From contig CM037588.1 of the NCBI GenBank assembly GCA_021018995.1, positions 89,316,765 through 89,380,764 on the forward strand: a stretch of 64,000 nucleotides of DNA, given 5' to 3'. This document shows, one piece after another, positions 44,176 through 56,100 of this stretch. The first letter of the stretch is position 1. Every line of letters starts with the position of its first letter. The notes beneath the pieces are model-generated. The model did not search any database. It was given only the letters and a program-made list of their open reading frames with translations, and was not told the DNA's origin. The stretch is from Chloranthus sessilifolius. Taxonomy: Eukaryota > Streptophyta > Magnoliopsida > Chloranthales > Chloranthaceae. The translations under genes and the position numbers were made by a program.

Positions 44176-45366
44176 TGACTGCCCAAATTTTCTAACCCCG
44201 AAATACTGACCGTTGGACTATCGATAATGATGATCCCTGAACGAAACACTTTGCACATCCACACACAGAAGAATTCAAAGCAGATATATTCCTATGAGAA
44301 AAGAAATCTCCATTTCTATATATATAAATAATTAGAGACAAAATGATGGTTCTATCCTTGTATAAATCACAAGCCTGATAGAACCAAAATGAACCGCCAG
44401 TGTTGGCTGACCATCACCTAAACCGTGGTTGTCACAATAATATAAGTATAACATTTAATTACATCCAAGGTTCTACAACAAAAGAATGACGGGACGTACC
44501 AAGCCCTAGTCACAAAATCTAAAATAATCAGACATCTCCTAAGGGAAATACTCGTCTGGTGGAAGATCTGAATCCTCCTCAGGAACGTAATCAGGGTCTT
44601 CTTCATGCTCTGAATCCTCAATGCCTGGGACAGCACCTAGGCCTGCAACGTATAGTCGAGAGGTGAGCTAATAGTCTAAGCTCAATAAGGGGAATATTAA
44701 CAGCATACATATCATATTTTAAGGTATAGATTTCATGACTGATTTCAGAAAACATATTTCCCATAAAACTGAATTTTTAAGATGTTTGAATCACACAAAA
44801 ACATAATTTAAGCACAGTTTAGAGTTTGTTTTCACATGCCTTTTTCATATCTCATCAAGACTTAAAACAATAACTTAAATAGTCTCTCAAGTAAAATATA
44901 GGCATTGAGAGCCACACATATACTGATGGGAATCCCTAACCATCGTCGTTCAATTGAACCATTTACGAAATGCACAAGCCCCTAAGCTATGAGGGCACTT
45001 GTGCGGTTAAAGATACCATTGGCCGGTGTAAATGTATGAATATTTCACCGTACTGATACACGATGAGGATTCGTTCCACATGAACCTTAAATCATTGTGC
45101 AAATTCTAACATATAGTTTAACACTGTATAATGTGCTTAATTTATAGCTAGTTTTAGAACCTAGAATTCAAGGTTCACACACATATTTCATATTCGGAGT
45201 CACACACACATATGCTAATCACATTTACATGTTTTAGAATCCATGTATGAAGCTTTAATTTGAAGGATTCATAATTCAATAAATTAAATGTAGTTTGAAC
45301 TTATCGCATCACACTATCCATACAATTCGAATCAAATATAATGTTGTTGAATTTCCCCTACCTCAC
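44176..45366 (-). mobile_element. 5' LTR of chromovirus M (truncated by Tat C)
   Basis: Ends CA at 44176 on the minus strand. Contains the acceptor-like block (44643-44692) and acidic frame (44539-44642). Cut at 45366/45367 by the end of Tat element C, at CTCAC|GG of the uninterrupted site (compare 35217-35224). Confidence 0.8.
44539..44642 (-). CDS. LTR acidic reading frame, M copy (possible terminal exon)
   Basis: It opens after GTTGCAG and encodes GIEDSEHEEDPDYVPEED, then SDLPPDEYFP and TAG. Conserved with Q and P at the amino acid level despite many silent differences. No ATG; if translated, it must be reached by splicing or read-through from upstream. Confidence 0.5.
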
Positions 45367-47043
45367 TGTTGGTGCGCGCTTTTTCTGGGTTCCTCTCCGC
45401 TCCCGTTGAATCAGTGGCTCCAATTCTGTCCAAGTGGACTCTAGTGATGCGGTATTTGGAATGATAAAAATAAATAAAAGGGATGGATTTTCTAGGAAGG
45501 TTCCTAGTTTGATTGTGATCGCCAGCTGTAGATATTTAACAATGCTGCAACACGTCAATGATCACGCTATGAAGCGGGTGTGGGTTACTTCTATATGTAA
45601 TCGTCCGCCTGCGAACGCCATCAGCAGTGTTTCTCTTTAGCTTAGTTAGTTTAATTTTCCTCTTATTTCCCTTTGTAATTATAATTTCGATCAGTTTAGA
45701 TTTCTCAATTCTATTATTATTATGCTCTGGTTATGTGGGTTTATTAAGGGGAGTTATCTGAGTGTTCTGATGCTGTCAAGAGTCCAGTGAGCATCAAGGT
45801 TCTAGTATTACTAAAAGTCCAATCAGTTTCAGTCTCCTACAGGTACTAGGAGTGTATATGTATTAGTTCTAATAATATTCTGATTAAATCAATCATGCCA
45901 ATTGTACTGGGATTCTAACTAAAACAAGTATACAAATTGTACTGCAGTTCTACTCAAAGCAATTGTAATAATTCTATCGTAATTCTAATTGAAATAAAAA
46001 GACTAATTTTTCTATGAGCCTAATTAAAGCAATAGATTTAATTTTCTATTCAAATATCAACGGAAATAAAAAGACTGATTTTTCTACAATTCTAATTATC
46101 GCAAGAATTAATTATGGAAAATATAACTAATCATGCATAAACTGAACTTCCTAAAATTTTGATTTGAAATAATTAACTAAACTAAGGGAGAGGAAATTTT
46201 TATTTAAACCTTCTAACAATCATATCAAGGCCTAATTAATACGAATAATCAATTATATCTAGTTACTAACTAATCAAGGCAACTACTTACTCCAAAAATT
46301 CTAAAAAAGGGTTTGGGCCCGTTATGCAAAGGAGGATTGGCCTCACTCCCGAGTACCCTCCGTAAGCTCCCTTGAGCAAATTGGATGGCTGAGATTAAAA
46401 AGAAAAAAAAATTGAATTTTGGGTTATGAAGCAAAATTTTTGAATTTTCAAATTTTTTTCAGGATTATGGGGATGAATTAAATTAAGAAAATAGAATTAA
46501 ACAACTAAACTAATGATTGGAGGTTGTAAAAAAAATTAACTCAAAATTAAGATCTAAAATTCTAGGACTGAATTCGGGTCTGAAATCCGAAAATCATGTC
46601 GTATGATTAAGGACTAGTTCTGAACTGTGAGAGCTAGAACTAGAGATTAATGATAGGACTGTAAATTATGATTTTAGAGTAGAATTTGGTCTTAGGGGTC
46701 GGTGTATCGGACCGTTAAATTAAGGACCGGCTCTAGAAATAGAAAACTAGAACCAGATAGAGAGAATTTCGATCTGAAAAGGGTGCTACGGTCTAAGACT
46801 GAAAATAAAATTAATACTAAATGTAAGAACTAGAAGCTACGGCCGGGAACTAAAAATTAAATTCCTACCTAGGATTGAGGCTGAGGAGAAGGATCATCGA
46901 AAGCTTGAAGTTTTTTTCTGAATCTCGAAATAATGACTAGGTTGCCCTATGGTTCATTCTTGGAGCCCTCTGGTTTCGAATCTTGCTGTTTTGTCCCTTG
47001 AAATTTGCAGCCTCTCCTTTTTTTCTTGCTTCGAGAAAAAAAC

Positions 47044-47052
47044 TTTTATAGG
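47044..47052 (-). promoter_or_regulatory. TATA box of Tat C LTR
   Basis: CCTATAAAAG on the minus strand, about 675 bp into the LTR, downstream of the GCGC motif cluster. Confidence 0.55.
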
Positions 47053-47059
47053 TTTTCCT

Positions 47060-47470
47060 TCAATTACGCGCCTATTTTTGGGTGTTTAATTGAATTATGC
47101 ACCTGGATTTTGGTGCTTAATCGCTTTGAGTCGATCACCGACATAGTGAGCAACCGGCTGACTTGCTCAGCGAGTTTCCTAGTCATAACAAAACTAGGGC
47201 TAATTGCGCGCAGGTTAAGACGTGCGCAATCTAATTAAGTGTGTTACCTAAAGCACTTAATCAAGGAAACTTAGGGGTCAAGGGTAATAAGACTAGGTCG
47301 GGCGTAGGCCAATTGCGGGCTGGTGGTGGAGCGCTCAATCTGATCTCGCGCTTAGATTCGGAGCGTAATCGAGTCTCGAGAAGGTCTGGGAAAGGAAGTT
47401 TGGTCTGAAAAGTGGACTGATCGCGCGCTTCTGGTTCTGCGCATGATCGAATTGCATGCTAGGCTTCTAG
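47060..47470. repeat. AATTGCGCGC motif cluster in Tat C LTR
   Basis: About ten copies of AATTGCGCGC and relatives (CAATTACGCGCC, TAATTGCGCGC, CGTGCGCAAT, CTCGCGCTTA, GATCGCGCGC, CTGCGCATGATCGAATTGC). The same motif fills two further blocks, 50005-50350 and 52577-52941, upstream of two plus-strand TATA boxes. Confidence 0.75.
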
Positions 47471-47722
47471 CACAGAATTCGGGGTTGTCCGGGTCTGATC
47501 TCTAGATTGAAATGCAAGACTATTGTTCTAGTCTGCATTCCGGCTATATACTATTATTTCAGTATATAGTCTCCTTACGCTGGGATCTGAGCCACAGAAC
47601 TATTGTTTCAGCCTGTGTTCAGCCATATACTATTGCATGGTCCAACATTGAGGGTCAAAAGGGGTCAAAGGTTGATCGAACAAGTTTATATACTCTGAGA
47701 AGGCAAAATGGGGGTGTCTATA

Positions 47723-47740
47723 GATGCCCCTCTTCGGTGC
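47723..47740 (-). other. Polypurine tract of Tat C
   Basis: GAAGAGGGGCATC on the minus strand, adjoining the LTR start. Confidence 0.75.
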
Positions 47741-49130
47741 GCTCTTGCGAAGTAAGGTCGCGTCGAAGAAGTAGACACCCCTCATGCGAGGTGCTTTCTC
47801 GTTTCACTGAGGAATTCATAAATGTGAATTAGAGATTCTAACATGACATGCTTGCCTTTCTTATCTGTCAATGCAAGCTTTAATGGAGCATTTGGGGACC
47901 CAGCGGTAGCTGTCGAAATGCACTTTTCGGATCTATGGGTGCATGGGGCATCCCGTCGCATGACGTGAGTTAACATAGAGATATGGCGCAATCAAGGTAC
48001 CGGGGGGCGTCATACAAATGTTCATAAGGTCCAGGGACCGGTAATACAAAAAAAGAGAGTGTAGTATGATGTCGAAGGCTTTAACAAGTCATGTCAAACC
48101 GGGCGCATCATTGCTCACACCAATGCTCGTCAGGCATTCATTTTCCAATAGGCGTTTATAAGTTCTTAGATTGAGTATATTTGTTGTTCAATTTCCCAGG
48201 GGAAGGGGCCAGTTTGGGCTGGTAATTAAGATGAATTTTGTGGGGGTCTTGTGAGGTGTGCTCAGTTGAATTCTTCGCAGTGGCGCATGCGCTCGATTCT
48301 TCTGGAGTCGCCTTTTAAGTATGGAATTCTAGTCTTAATGTATCTGAACAAATGACTATGCGTTGTGGCGTATGCACTCGATCCAATTCTGCACAATGGG
48401 ATATGCGTTTGATTGTGAGTTCAAGGGGTCTTTAAGTTGGGGAATTCTGGTCCTAAGGTATCTAAACAAGTGATTCTGTGCAGTGGCGTATGCACTCAAT
48501 CTAATTCTGTGTAGTGGGATATGCGCTTGATTGTGAGTTCAGGCGGCCTCAGGAGTTAAAAGTCAGCTTTATGGTATATGGGTAATGAGGCACTTAATCA
48601 ATTTTTTTGGTATTTATTTTTTTTGGAATATAGAGAAAGGGTGAATTGGGTCTATTTACTTTGTTGCTTTTTTTGCTTTGTTTTTTTTTTCTTTTTTTTG
48701 TTTTTGATGGTATTGTTTTCTTTCTGATTTTTTTTTTTTTTTTTTAGGTATTTTTTTTATTTGTAGTAAAAGATTTTTTTTTTTTAAGCAAGTAAGAGGG
48801 TCTCAAGATTTTAAAATTCTAGGGATTTAAACTGAAGATCAATTCGATGGTAAAACAGCGAAAAATATGGCTATCGAGACGTCGCTGAGTAGATCCACCG
48901 GTACAGGATTTGTGGACCCGACCATTTATGCGGTTGTCAAAATGACACTTGGCATGTCGGATACTCCATCTAACCTTCTCGGCGAATACTGATGATTGTC
49001 TCTTATGGGAGGACTACAGTGATTAGAAAGTCAAGAGAGATGGGTTTTGAAGACATTTTGACTTAATCATAAATAACTATGTTTATAAGCAATATTGAGT
49101 AATTAAAAAATGAATAGTACTTACCTGGGG
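47741..49130. other. Post-pol region of Tat C with 118-bp repeats and T-rich tract
   Basis: No coding domain. Between 48262 and 48590 a unit of about 118 bp repeats two to three times (GTGGCGYATGCRCTCGAT..GTGGGATATGCG; 'aattctggtcctaaggtatc'). A strongly T-rich low-complexity tract spans 48600-48790. Confidence 0.6.
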
Positions 49131-49139
49131 TGAGACTTA

Positions 49140-49960
49140 CCTGAATTGTGCGATGGGATCTGTGACATTGTGGTGGGATTGGTGATGTTGCAGTGTCACG
49201 ACGGGATTTGTGGCTATCACCGTGATGCAATGATCCGGGTACACTGTCGCGATGGGACCTTGGGAGATTTTCTTCTTTCCCCTTTGGCTGCGTGTTGATT
49301 GAGCCTTGGTGGGAGTGACGTCGCGATGGGACAAGTGGTGTTGTGGTGATACCGCGATGAACCTTGGGTGGTTTTCGATCGTATGTTCGTGCTGTAGCTC
49401 GGCATTAGTGGGATACGATGGGACATGATCATATTGTCTTCTATTCTTTTCTTTTTTTTAGAGCGGCCAATGTTGTTTGAGCTTTCTGGGTAGTGATATC
49501 CGTGACGAGAAGTGTGGCGTAGTTAGCGATGGGACCCTTGTAGGATATTTTTGCACTGGGACGTTGATCTATTTGTTTAGTAGATGTTAGGTCAGGTGAG
49601 CTCACATTGTGGTTGCGTTGTGTTGGCCTTTTGGCGTATTTGCATTTTCAGGATTTTTCGATGGGCCATGGGGGCATGGCTACAATTTTTACGATGGGAT
49701 CGGATATTGGGGTGGTGTCACGCGTGTGTATATTACTTTCTATCATGGTGGGATGTGCCTGAGTGACCGCACGATGGGACTTGAGGGCTTCAAATGTGGT
49801 AGGTCAGGGGTGGCGGTGTCATGCGAGGCATGTATGTCTTGTCTGTAATAGTTTCAGGGGTGTGGTCGACATTTTTGGTAGGGTTACGTGATGGGAGTAG
49901 AGTGAGCGGCTGTCCCTTCTTTGATGTGGATAGCCTATGAGGCTACGCGATGGGACAAAG
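49140..49960. repeat. GCGATGGGAC motif array
   Basis: About nine copies of GCGATGGGAC (49149, 49246, 49323, 49411, 49529, 49691, 49770, 49885 and 49948, with small variations) in 0.8 kb at irregular spacing. The surrounding text is not repeated, unlike a satellite. Located in the post-pol region, upstream (plus sense) of the first antisense promoter copy. Confidence 0.8.
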
Positions 49961-50004
49961 GGAATTTTAACTTGAAGCGAGATTAATTTTGTGTAAAATC
50001 GGGA

Positions 50005-50380
50005 ATTGCGCGTCTTTTTCCAGTCACGGGATCTAATTGCGTGCTTGATTTCAGGCGTGCGATTAATGGCTTAAGGGGTTGTTTACGCGTGTGAATGTTA
50101 GGATGGGATTCGATTGAGCGCTCTAATCCTTGTGTGCAATCGAAGCATCACCCGGTTAGTGTACGGGTGACCTTTCAAATTGCGCGGTGGCAGTGGGTCG
50201 TTTAATAGGATTGTGCGGCCTTTCTCTAGCACGGGATCGGAAGGTCGTGCCACTTGCGCGGACGATAGTCTCATTGCGTGCATGGTTGTGTGTGCAGGTT
50301 TTCGATTGAAAGCCTTATGGCTGGTGCGTGATCAGATTAAGCGTGTGTGGTTAGGTGTGTGGTTAAGGCCGTGCTCTATA
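50005..50380 (+). promoter_or_regulatory. First copy of the antisense-gene promoter
   Basis: A cluster of AATTGCGCG-like motifs (50005-50350) leads to GCTCTATATAAGCG (TATA near 50376), a pyrimidine-rich leader and CTCGAGTTTTGACC. This layout and leader match the promoter of the PMD gene at 52577-53122 (CTCGAGTTTTCATG). The downstream gene copy is lost apart from a short frame after ATG near 50507. Confidence 0.55.
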
Positions 50381-50639
50381 TAAGCGAGGGAGTCTTCATT
50401 TGTTTCTCATTCTCTGATTTAGTCTCGAGTTTTGACCTTTCTGAGTATCCTGGTGTTCGAGATTCGTGTTTCAGCAATATTGAGCAATCTAACCGTCAGA
50501 TTGGGATGGGGTTTCTTCCTATATTTGTTATTTCGCATGATCTTTGCCTTGAGGTGATGCTTGGGGACAGTATTGTCTTGGAAATGGGAGGCATTGGGAA
50601 TGAGGGTGCTAGTCTTCACACAGTTCCTTTTTAGGGAGT

Positions 50640-52570
50640 AGTGAAGGCAGCGTTACGGAGGCGGCAGTGGAGGAGGTAAAGATGACAGAGAGAGGGGTGC
50701 TGTAAATGGAGGGATGTACTCCCTAACCTATTTTCCATCTCTTCTGCCGGTGGCTCGTTTGAGTTCTCCAAGTCTCGCAACATCTCTGAAGCCTCCGATT
50801 GGATGTTCTGCTATTCTCTTTGGCTCATTGTGGTTTTAGTTTTCGTATTGGGTTATATGTTAGGTTCTAGGTTTTCGTTTTGGGTTGTAATTCAAGAGGT
50901 ATGCCTCCGACGATATTGTAAAATTTTGAATTATGAATAAAGGGGCATTTTTTTTATTATTTTATTTTTATTGTCTATTGTCTATTGTGCTCAGCTAGTT
51001 GGTTTAAATTTCCTTAATAGATTAATTGGACTTATCTAATTTATTTTGATGTAGTTTTAGGATTTGATCTAGCTTAGTAGTATATATTTTTGGATTTATT
51101 TAGGGTTTATTTTTTAGATCAATTCACCTTGTTTGGAGGGTTTGCATGATTCTATTGGTTTGTTGGGGCATTTTTGGGTGCTCTTAAACAAGTTAGATTT
51201 TGTCTTGTTTTATTTAAAGTTTTTTTTTCTTTTTTTTTCATTTAAGGTGTTTTGTTTGAGGTTTTTTTTGAAATGATACTTGTTAAAATGGTGTAAGTTT
51301 TCATGGGTTCTAGATGGTGGTTGGGTGTTTCATTTCTATTGGTTTACCGGAATTTGAGGGATTTGTGCTTTTCAGAGGGGCATGTGTTTGGTTTTTTATT
51401 TAATTAGATTGGAAGGGCTTCAACTATGTGACATTTGTCAATTTAAGGGGTATGGTTTGCAAATGCATGAGTCTAAGGTTTTTGGCTTGTTGTTTTCTTA
51501 CTTCAAGTCTAGATATTGAAAGTTTGGGGGCATATCTTGTGTTTTTAACTTTGGGCATTTTTTGTTCATTAATGTTTTTTATTCCTTTCTATTTCATTTC
51601 CCGGGTATTGAACCCGAGGAATTGTGCTTATTAAGTGGATCATGAGAATGGACGGGATTGGAAATTCAGGGTGATACTAGGGTTGGTGCTATCAATCCAA
51701 CTCAAAGTGTCACCCAATCGGGAGAAGAGGTGGAGGAGAAAAGGGTGGTAGAGAGGAAACCCAAGGATAAGGCAAGGTCAGAGTTCTCGTGACCGATGCC
51801 TATTTTTCCTCAGTAGGCTCTACAGATTCAATATTAGTTGCTCCTCATTTTTAATGTGTCAAAGGGGAGATCTTAACATTGGGTCCCGCAGGTCTTGCGT
51901 GGCTTTCTATTAGCCACTCTCTCCTTTCTGTCGGCTCAGGGCGAGGGGAAGAGGTCTTTACGGTTAGAATTCGTTCAGAGTGCATTTCTCCTCCAAGCTT
52001 CTCCAAGATCTCTAGTCTCTCGAATAAGTTCGGTTTCAGGCATTGCCTGAATGGGCTGATTTTAGCATTCTTGTTTTAAGTTGTCTATTCAGAGGGTATG
52101 CCATCGGTGTGTGTTGTAATGATTATTAATCTATGGAGTGATTATATTTTAATTCCATTTGTGGTGATTCATGATTTTTCTTCGTTTAATTTAATTCATA
52201 ATGCGTTCATCTTATCATAGGTGCGATGCTTTTTTTTTATAATCTGGTTTATTTATTTTAAATCTGGGGCGTGTTAAGGATAATTTTTTTAAGTATATGA
52301 TAGCGATGCGAGTATTTGATCTTATTGAGGACACGTGAAGGGTGGATGCATTTTATTTTGGTTGAGAAAAGTGAAGGAAAGGGCATTTTTTAAATTTTTG
52401 TTTAATTGTAGGGCATTTTTTTTTTCGGTCTTCGGGGTGTAAATTTTCTTGAGTTACAATCGTTTTGGAGTTGGTTTTATCAAGGGCGTGATTTAAATTA
52501 GTAGTGAGTGTGAGAACTTCTTAATTTCGGGTTCGGGTTTATTGCTCTGGGCATGTAAAAATTTTCAATT
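50640..52570 (+). other. Remnants of duplicated antisense-gene ends
   Basis: No coding domain recognised. Two stretches, near 50905-50935 and 52085-52120, share 'gaggtatgcc'/'gagggtatgcc' followed by 'attgtaa', like the segment after the PMD gene near 57005-57040 (GGGGGATGCCCC..GATTGTAAAG). They look like 3' UTR ends of two internally deleted gene copies. T-rich low-complexity runs are common. Confidence 0.4.
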
Positions 52571-52576
52571 TCTGGC

Positions 52577-52962
52577 CAATTACGCGCTACTGTCCGCACG
52601 TTTGAACGAATTGTGCGCCGGAATGGGGGCGCGCATTTACAACCGATAAAAGGTAATTAAGCATCAATTCACTGGCGCTTAATCGAATTACGCGCATGAT
52701 TGGAAACACAGGATCAGGGAGGTAAATGGTCACTGAAGAGATGACCTTTGGTATTTGTGCGCCAATGTTGAAGCGCTTGATGTAATTGCGCGCCTAGTGG
52801 ACGATGCGCAACCAGGGGGTTGGGTTATTTTGAGTGGGCGACGTTTATATTACTCGCCCAAGATCGAGCGTTTGATCTAAATTATGCGCAAAGTGGATAG
52901 TGTGTGATTCAATCGAGCGCATATATTTAAGCGCGCAAATCAGGCAAGTTCTATAAATAGTT
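52577..52962 (+). promoter_or_regulatory. Promoter of antisense PMD gene: GCGC motif cluster and TATA box
   Basis: About ten AATTGCGCGC-type motifs (52577-52941; for example CAATTACGCGCT, GAATTGTGCGCC, TAATTGCGCGCC, AAGCGCGCAAAT), then TCTATAAATAG at 52950-52960, about 165 bp before the ATG at 53123. The motif is the one found in the LTR of the same element. Confidence 0.65.
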
Positions 52963-53122
52963 TAAACTTTTTATTTTTTGTCGCGTTATCCATTTTAGTC
53001 TTCGATTCTCTAGTTTCCTTGTGCTCGAGTTTTCATGTTTTCTCAATATCTGGTGACCCGGTCATCCATTTGAGGTGTCGTTTCTTCTATTCTTTTCAAT
53101 TTTTTGAGTTCCTTGTTCTGAG

Positions 53123-56100
53123 ATGGAGGATGAGGGTGATGTTAGGCCATTCACTATGTCTGAGTTAGAGAGGATGTTGATGGGGGATGCGGGTGAGACT
53201 TCTGAGGTGCAGACTGGTGTTGTCGCCATGGAGGGAGATATCAGGGAGATCATCATAGAGGAGGTCATTGAGGGTGACCAAATGGTGGTCAGGGAGGAGG
53301 TACCCAAGGTTGAGCCAGAGGTAGCTGAGGAGGAGGGCAAGAGAGCTGAGGGTGAGCAGGGTGAGGAGCAGCCAAGCGCAGAGCCTCGGGATCGCAAGCA
53401 CTATCCACCAGAGGATTTCTTTGCCAGAGGCCGGGTAGGTCCCCATAATCAAGAGTTCCTTCATTTTCATAGGCATTCAGGTTATGACATTGGCTTATTA
53501 GGATCTGTAAACCCTTCTAATTTACGTCAAACCTGCATTGATTATTTGTTGCGTGCTCGCTCATGCATCATGCTCGCATCTAGAGATAGGTCATGTTTAT
53601 GTTCGATGTTCTCATCATGTTTTGTGTGCCTTTTGTAAGTTGTTCATCATAGTGTTCGAGACATGTTTTATTCATTTTCAACTCCTCAATTCATTTACCT
53701 TTCATCATAAGTACGTATTAGTCTTATTATTATTGTCATTCTTTTTCGTGTTGGTCATTGTGGTCTATAGGAGCCTCCGCAGCTGGCTATCAGCTCGACA
53801 TGGGGTGAGTCTCATGCCTAGTGCCATGCCTTGCCAAAATTTCAGTGGGAGCGACTGGTGTCTTTTAGTTTTGGGATGATTCTAGGGCTGGAGCCCTTTC
53901 AGGACGACCGAGGCCTGATCGCAGTGATTATAGGGAGGTGGAGCGAGAGGCATCAGACGCTTCTCTTTCCGATTGGTATGATGTGGCCGACCCCGGAGGA
54001 CTGGGTCCACATTACTGGTCTTCATTTTGAGGGCAAGCCAATCACGGGGCGGATGGAGGGACAGTATTTAGAGGTGTGTGAGGAGATCTTGGGAGTCCCT
54101 TATAGGTCAAGTGGATCGAGGACAGGAGTAGTTCGAGTCACTTGGTTCTTCGATATGCTTATGAGCAGTTTTACCCCTCCAAGGCGTCATTCGAAGGTGA
54201 GGGGCACCTTATGAGGCAAGGTGTGCGACGGTGGCGGGTCGGGAGCTCGTGATCGAGCCAAGAATGGCTGCAGACAGGGTACTCCGAGTGATTTTGATGC
54301 ATTTATTAGGTGCAGTACTTTTCTCTTCTTCAACTCGGTGATGCGTCACCATGTTATTATTTATAGTTCTCGGGGACTTAGATCAGGTCCCTACTTATGT
54401 GTGGGGTGCGGTAACATTAGCGCATCTCTATGAGCAGCTCTACCATCGGGGACAAGGCATCGCGTCGATCGAAGTTTTCCTTCCATTCCTCTAGGTTAGT
54501 TTTAGTTAATTAGTATCACGGTAATTTTAGTTTCATTAATTTTTGTTTGTAGTGGTTCTTAATGGTTTTTTTTATGTCATCGCTATTTCTTTTTTTCAGT
54601 TTTGAGGGTATGATCATTTCCCTTTTCTTCGTCCGGGGGTTCCAGTGGGGGTTATGTTCACATTCCCTCAGATGCAGTTGTGGAGGGAGGCATTGAGAGG
54701 TCATCTTAGTCTTCAGATCTTTAGACCGCACGGGGCCTCTTCGAGGATATGCACACGAGGCAGGTATATATTGTCATATTTTCATTTGGCTTTGTTTTGT
54801 TTTAGGATTCTTAGGCTTTGTTAATGGGTCAATTTTTTCATTAGGATAGGTGATCTGGAGGCCCTACGACGATGAGGAGGATGCGGGTGAGGTGGTGATT
54901 GAGTCTGGCCAGTCCTTCTTCAACGTGGACATATGGGTGCATTGTTTTGAGATGGTGGAGAGGATCCACACTTCTCGAATGGTATGGAAGTTGGGGCTCC
55001 CTCAGGGAAATCCTCAAGAGGTAAGCCACAGAGTGGTGAAGAGGATGACCGGCCCTCTAGGCCAGAATTTAACGGAGCGGATGGTGCTCCAGATAACTGA
55101 TTTTGGAGTTGAGGGGACCAGGGTCATGGGGACGCGTGACAAGGTGGATGTATGAGAGTATAGGAGGTGGTTCAGCACATTGGGTGGTGGGCGCCTCTTC
55201 ACACAGCCTTTTCATGGTAATGGTTCTTTCGCTATCGATGGGCCGGAGTCGGCATCGGCATTGAGGGAGAGATTGGCCTCATTGGAGGAGGGCCTTCTGA
55301 CGGCGAGTGTGCAGGGGGCACTGGATGCTCTCCATAGGATGATGGAGCAGATGGGGCATGCTCCTCGTCTTGATGAGGATATGTTAGACTCTTTGACCGA
55401 CTCGATTGCTCGGGCTAGGGCAACAGAGGATGAGTTAGGGGCTCGGCTAGTAGAGACTCAAGAGCTCCTGGTGGGTTAATTTATTAGTTTAGTTCATCCG
55501 CGTGTTATATTGGCTTATTCTGGTGATGTTTTTGGTATGGTGGCCTTGTTTTGTTGTGGACAGTTTGAGAGAGAGTCTGAGGTTGCTCGTCAGGCAGCTC
55601 TACTGGAGGTCTATCGCAGTCAGCAGCAGGCCGATCGCGTCGTGGCGGCTAGCCTGTGCCTCGAGATTGAGTGATTGGTGGGTATTTTGGATTGGATTTA
55701 TTAACTGTTGGTGGTTTGGGGATCCTTATTAATGTTGGAATGTTGGTGGTGTCTGCAGATGGCAGAGCATTCCGTCGCAGAGGCTTCTGCTCGGGCATTT
55801 GATCCTCTGCAGTGGCCTCCTCCAGTCGGGAGGATCCAGCGATGGCTCGTCTTCGGTCTGAGCTGGAGCATTGGGTAAGTTCCATCACTCTTCAGTTTGT
55901 TATTGTGCTAATTTGTTAGGTGTTATTATTATGTTGACTTACTAGTTTACTAACATGCGTCGGTGCTTCAGCGTCACGTTGCCGAGGACCTTCAGATGAG
56001 GGAGGTGATTGCTGCCTCTTTACGCCCAGAGAGTCAGGTATAATTTCTAATTTTTGATGCAATTTTGTTTAGGTTGCTTCGTTCTATTTGTTTCTGACAT

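Larger units (their letters stand above)
35162..45366 (-). mobile_element. Chromovirus M (Tekay-like), minus strand
   Basis: Minus-strand order from the right: 5' LTR (45366-44176, its start cut off by Tat element C), primer site, gag, protease, RT, RNase H, integrase, chromodomain, spacer with motif cluster, aORF, polypurine tract, 3' LTR (36510-35162, its end cut off). Same family as P by domain wording. The LTR halves overlap only in a 60-bp segment (35162-35221 and 45307-45366), which proves they are complementary remnants of one LTR. Confidence 0.85.
45367..47722 (-). mobile_element. 3' LTR of Tat element C
   Basis: On the minus strand it starts TATAGACACCCCCATTTTGCC (TGTAGACACC expected, G-to-A at base 2) after the tract GAAGAGGGGCATC, and ends CA at 45367. 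TATA box CTATAAAAG at 47044-47052 (minus), with a cluster of AATTGCGCGC-like motifs upstream (47060-47470). Start text matches the Tat LTR at 690. Confidence 0.7.

Noticed and set aside
45434-45640. Plus-strand frame of 68 codons just inside the Tat C LTR end
   Set aside because: Lies within the LTR U5 region on the opposite strand; no match to a known family; no supporting promoter or relatives in the window.
47512-47832. Plus-strand frame of 106 codons across the Tat C polypurine tract
   Set aside because: Crosses the LTR border on the strand opposite to the element, so it cannot be a real gene of the element; no domain.
49140-49960. CRISPR-like array (repeats with variable spacers) at the GCGATGGGAC cluster
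   Set aside because: Motif is only about 10 bp, spacing is irregular, and the context is a plant retrotransposon.
53062-53476. Minus-strand frames of about 100 codons opposite the PMD gene start
   Set aside because: Shadows of the acidic, GA-rich first exon of the plus-strand PMD gene.
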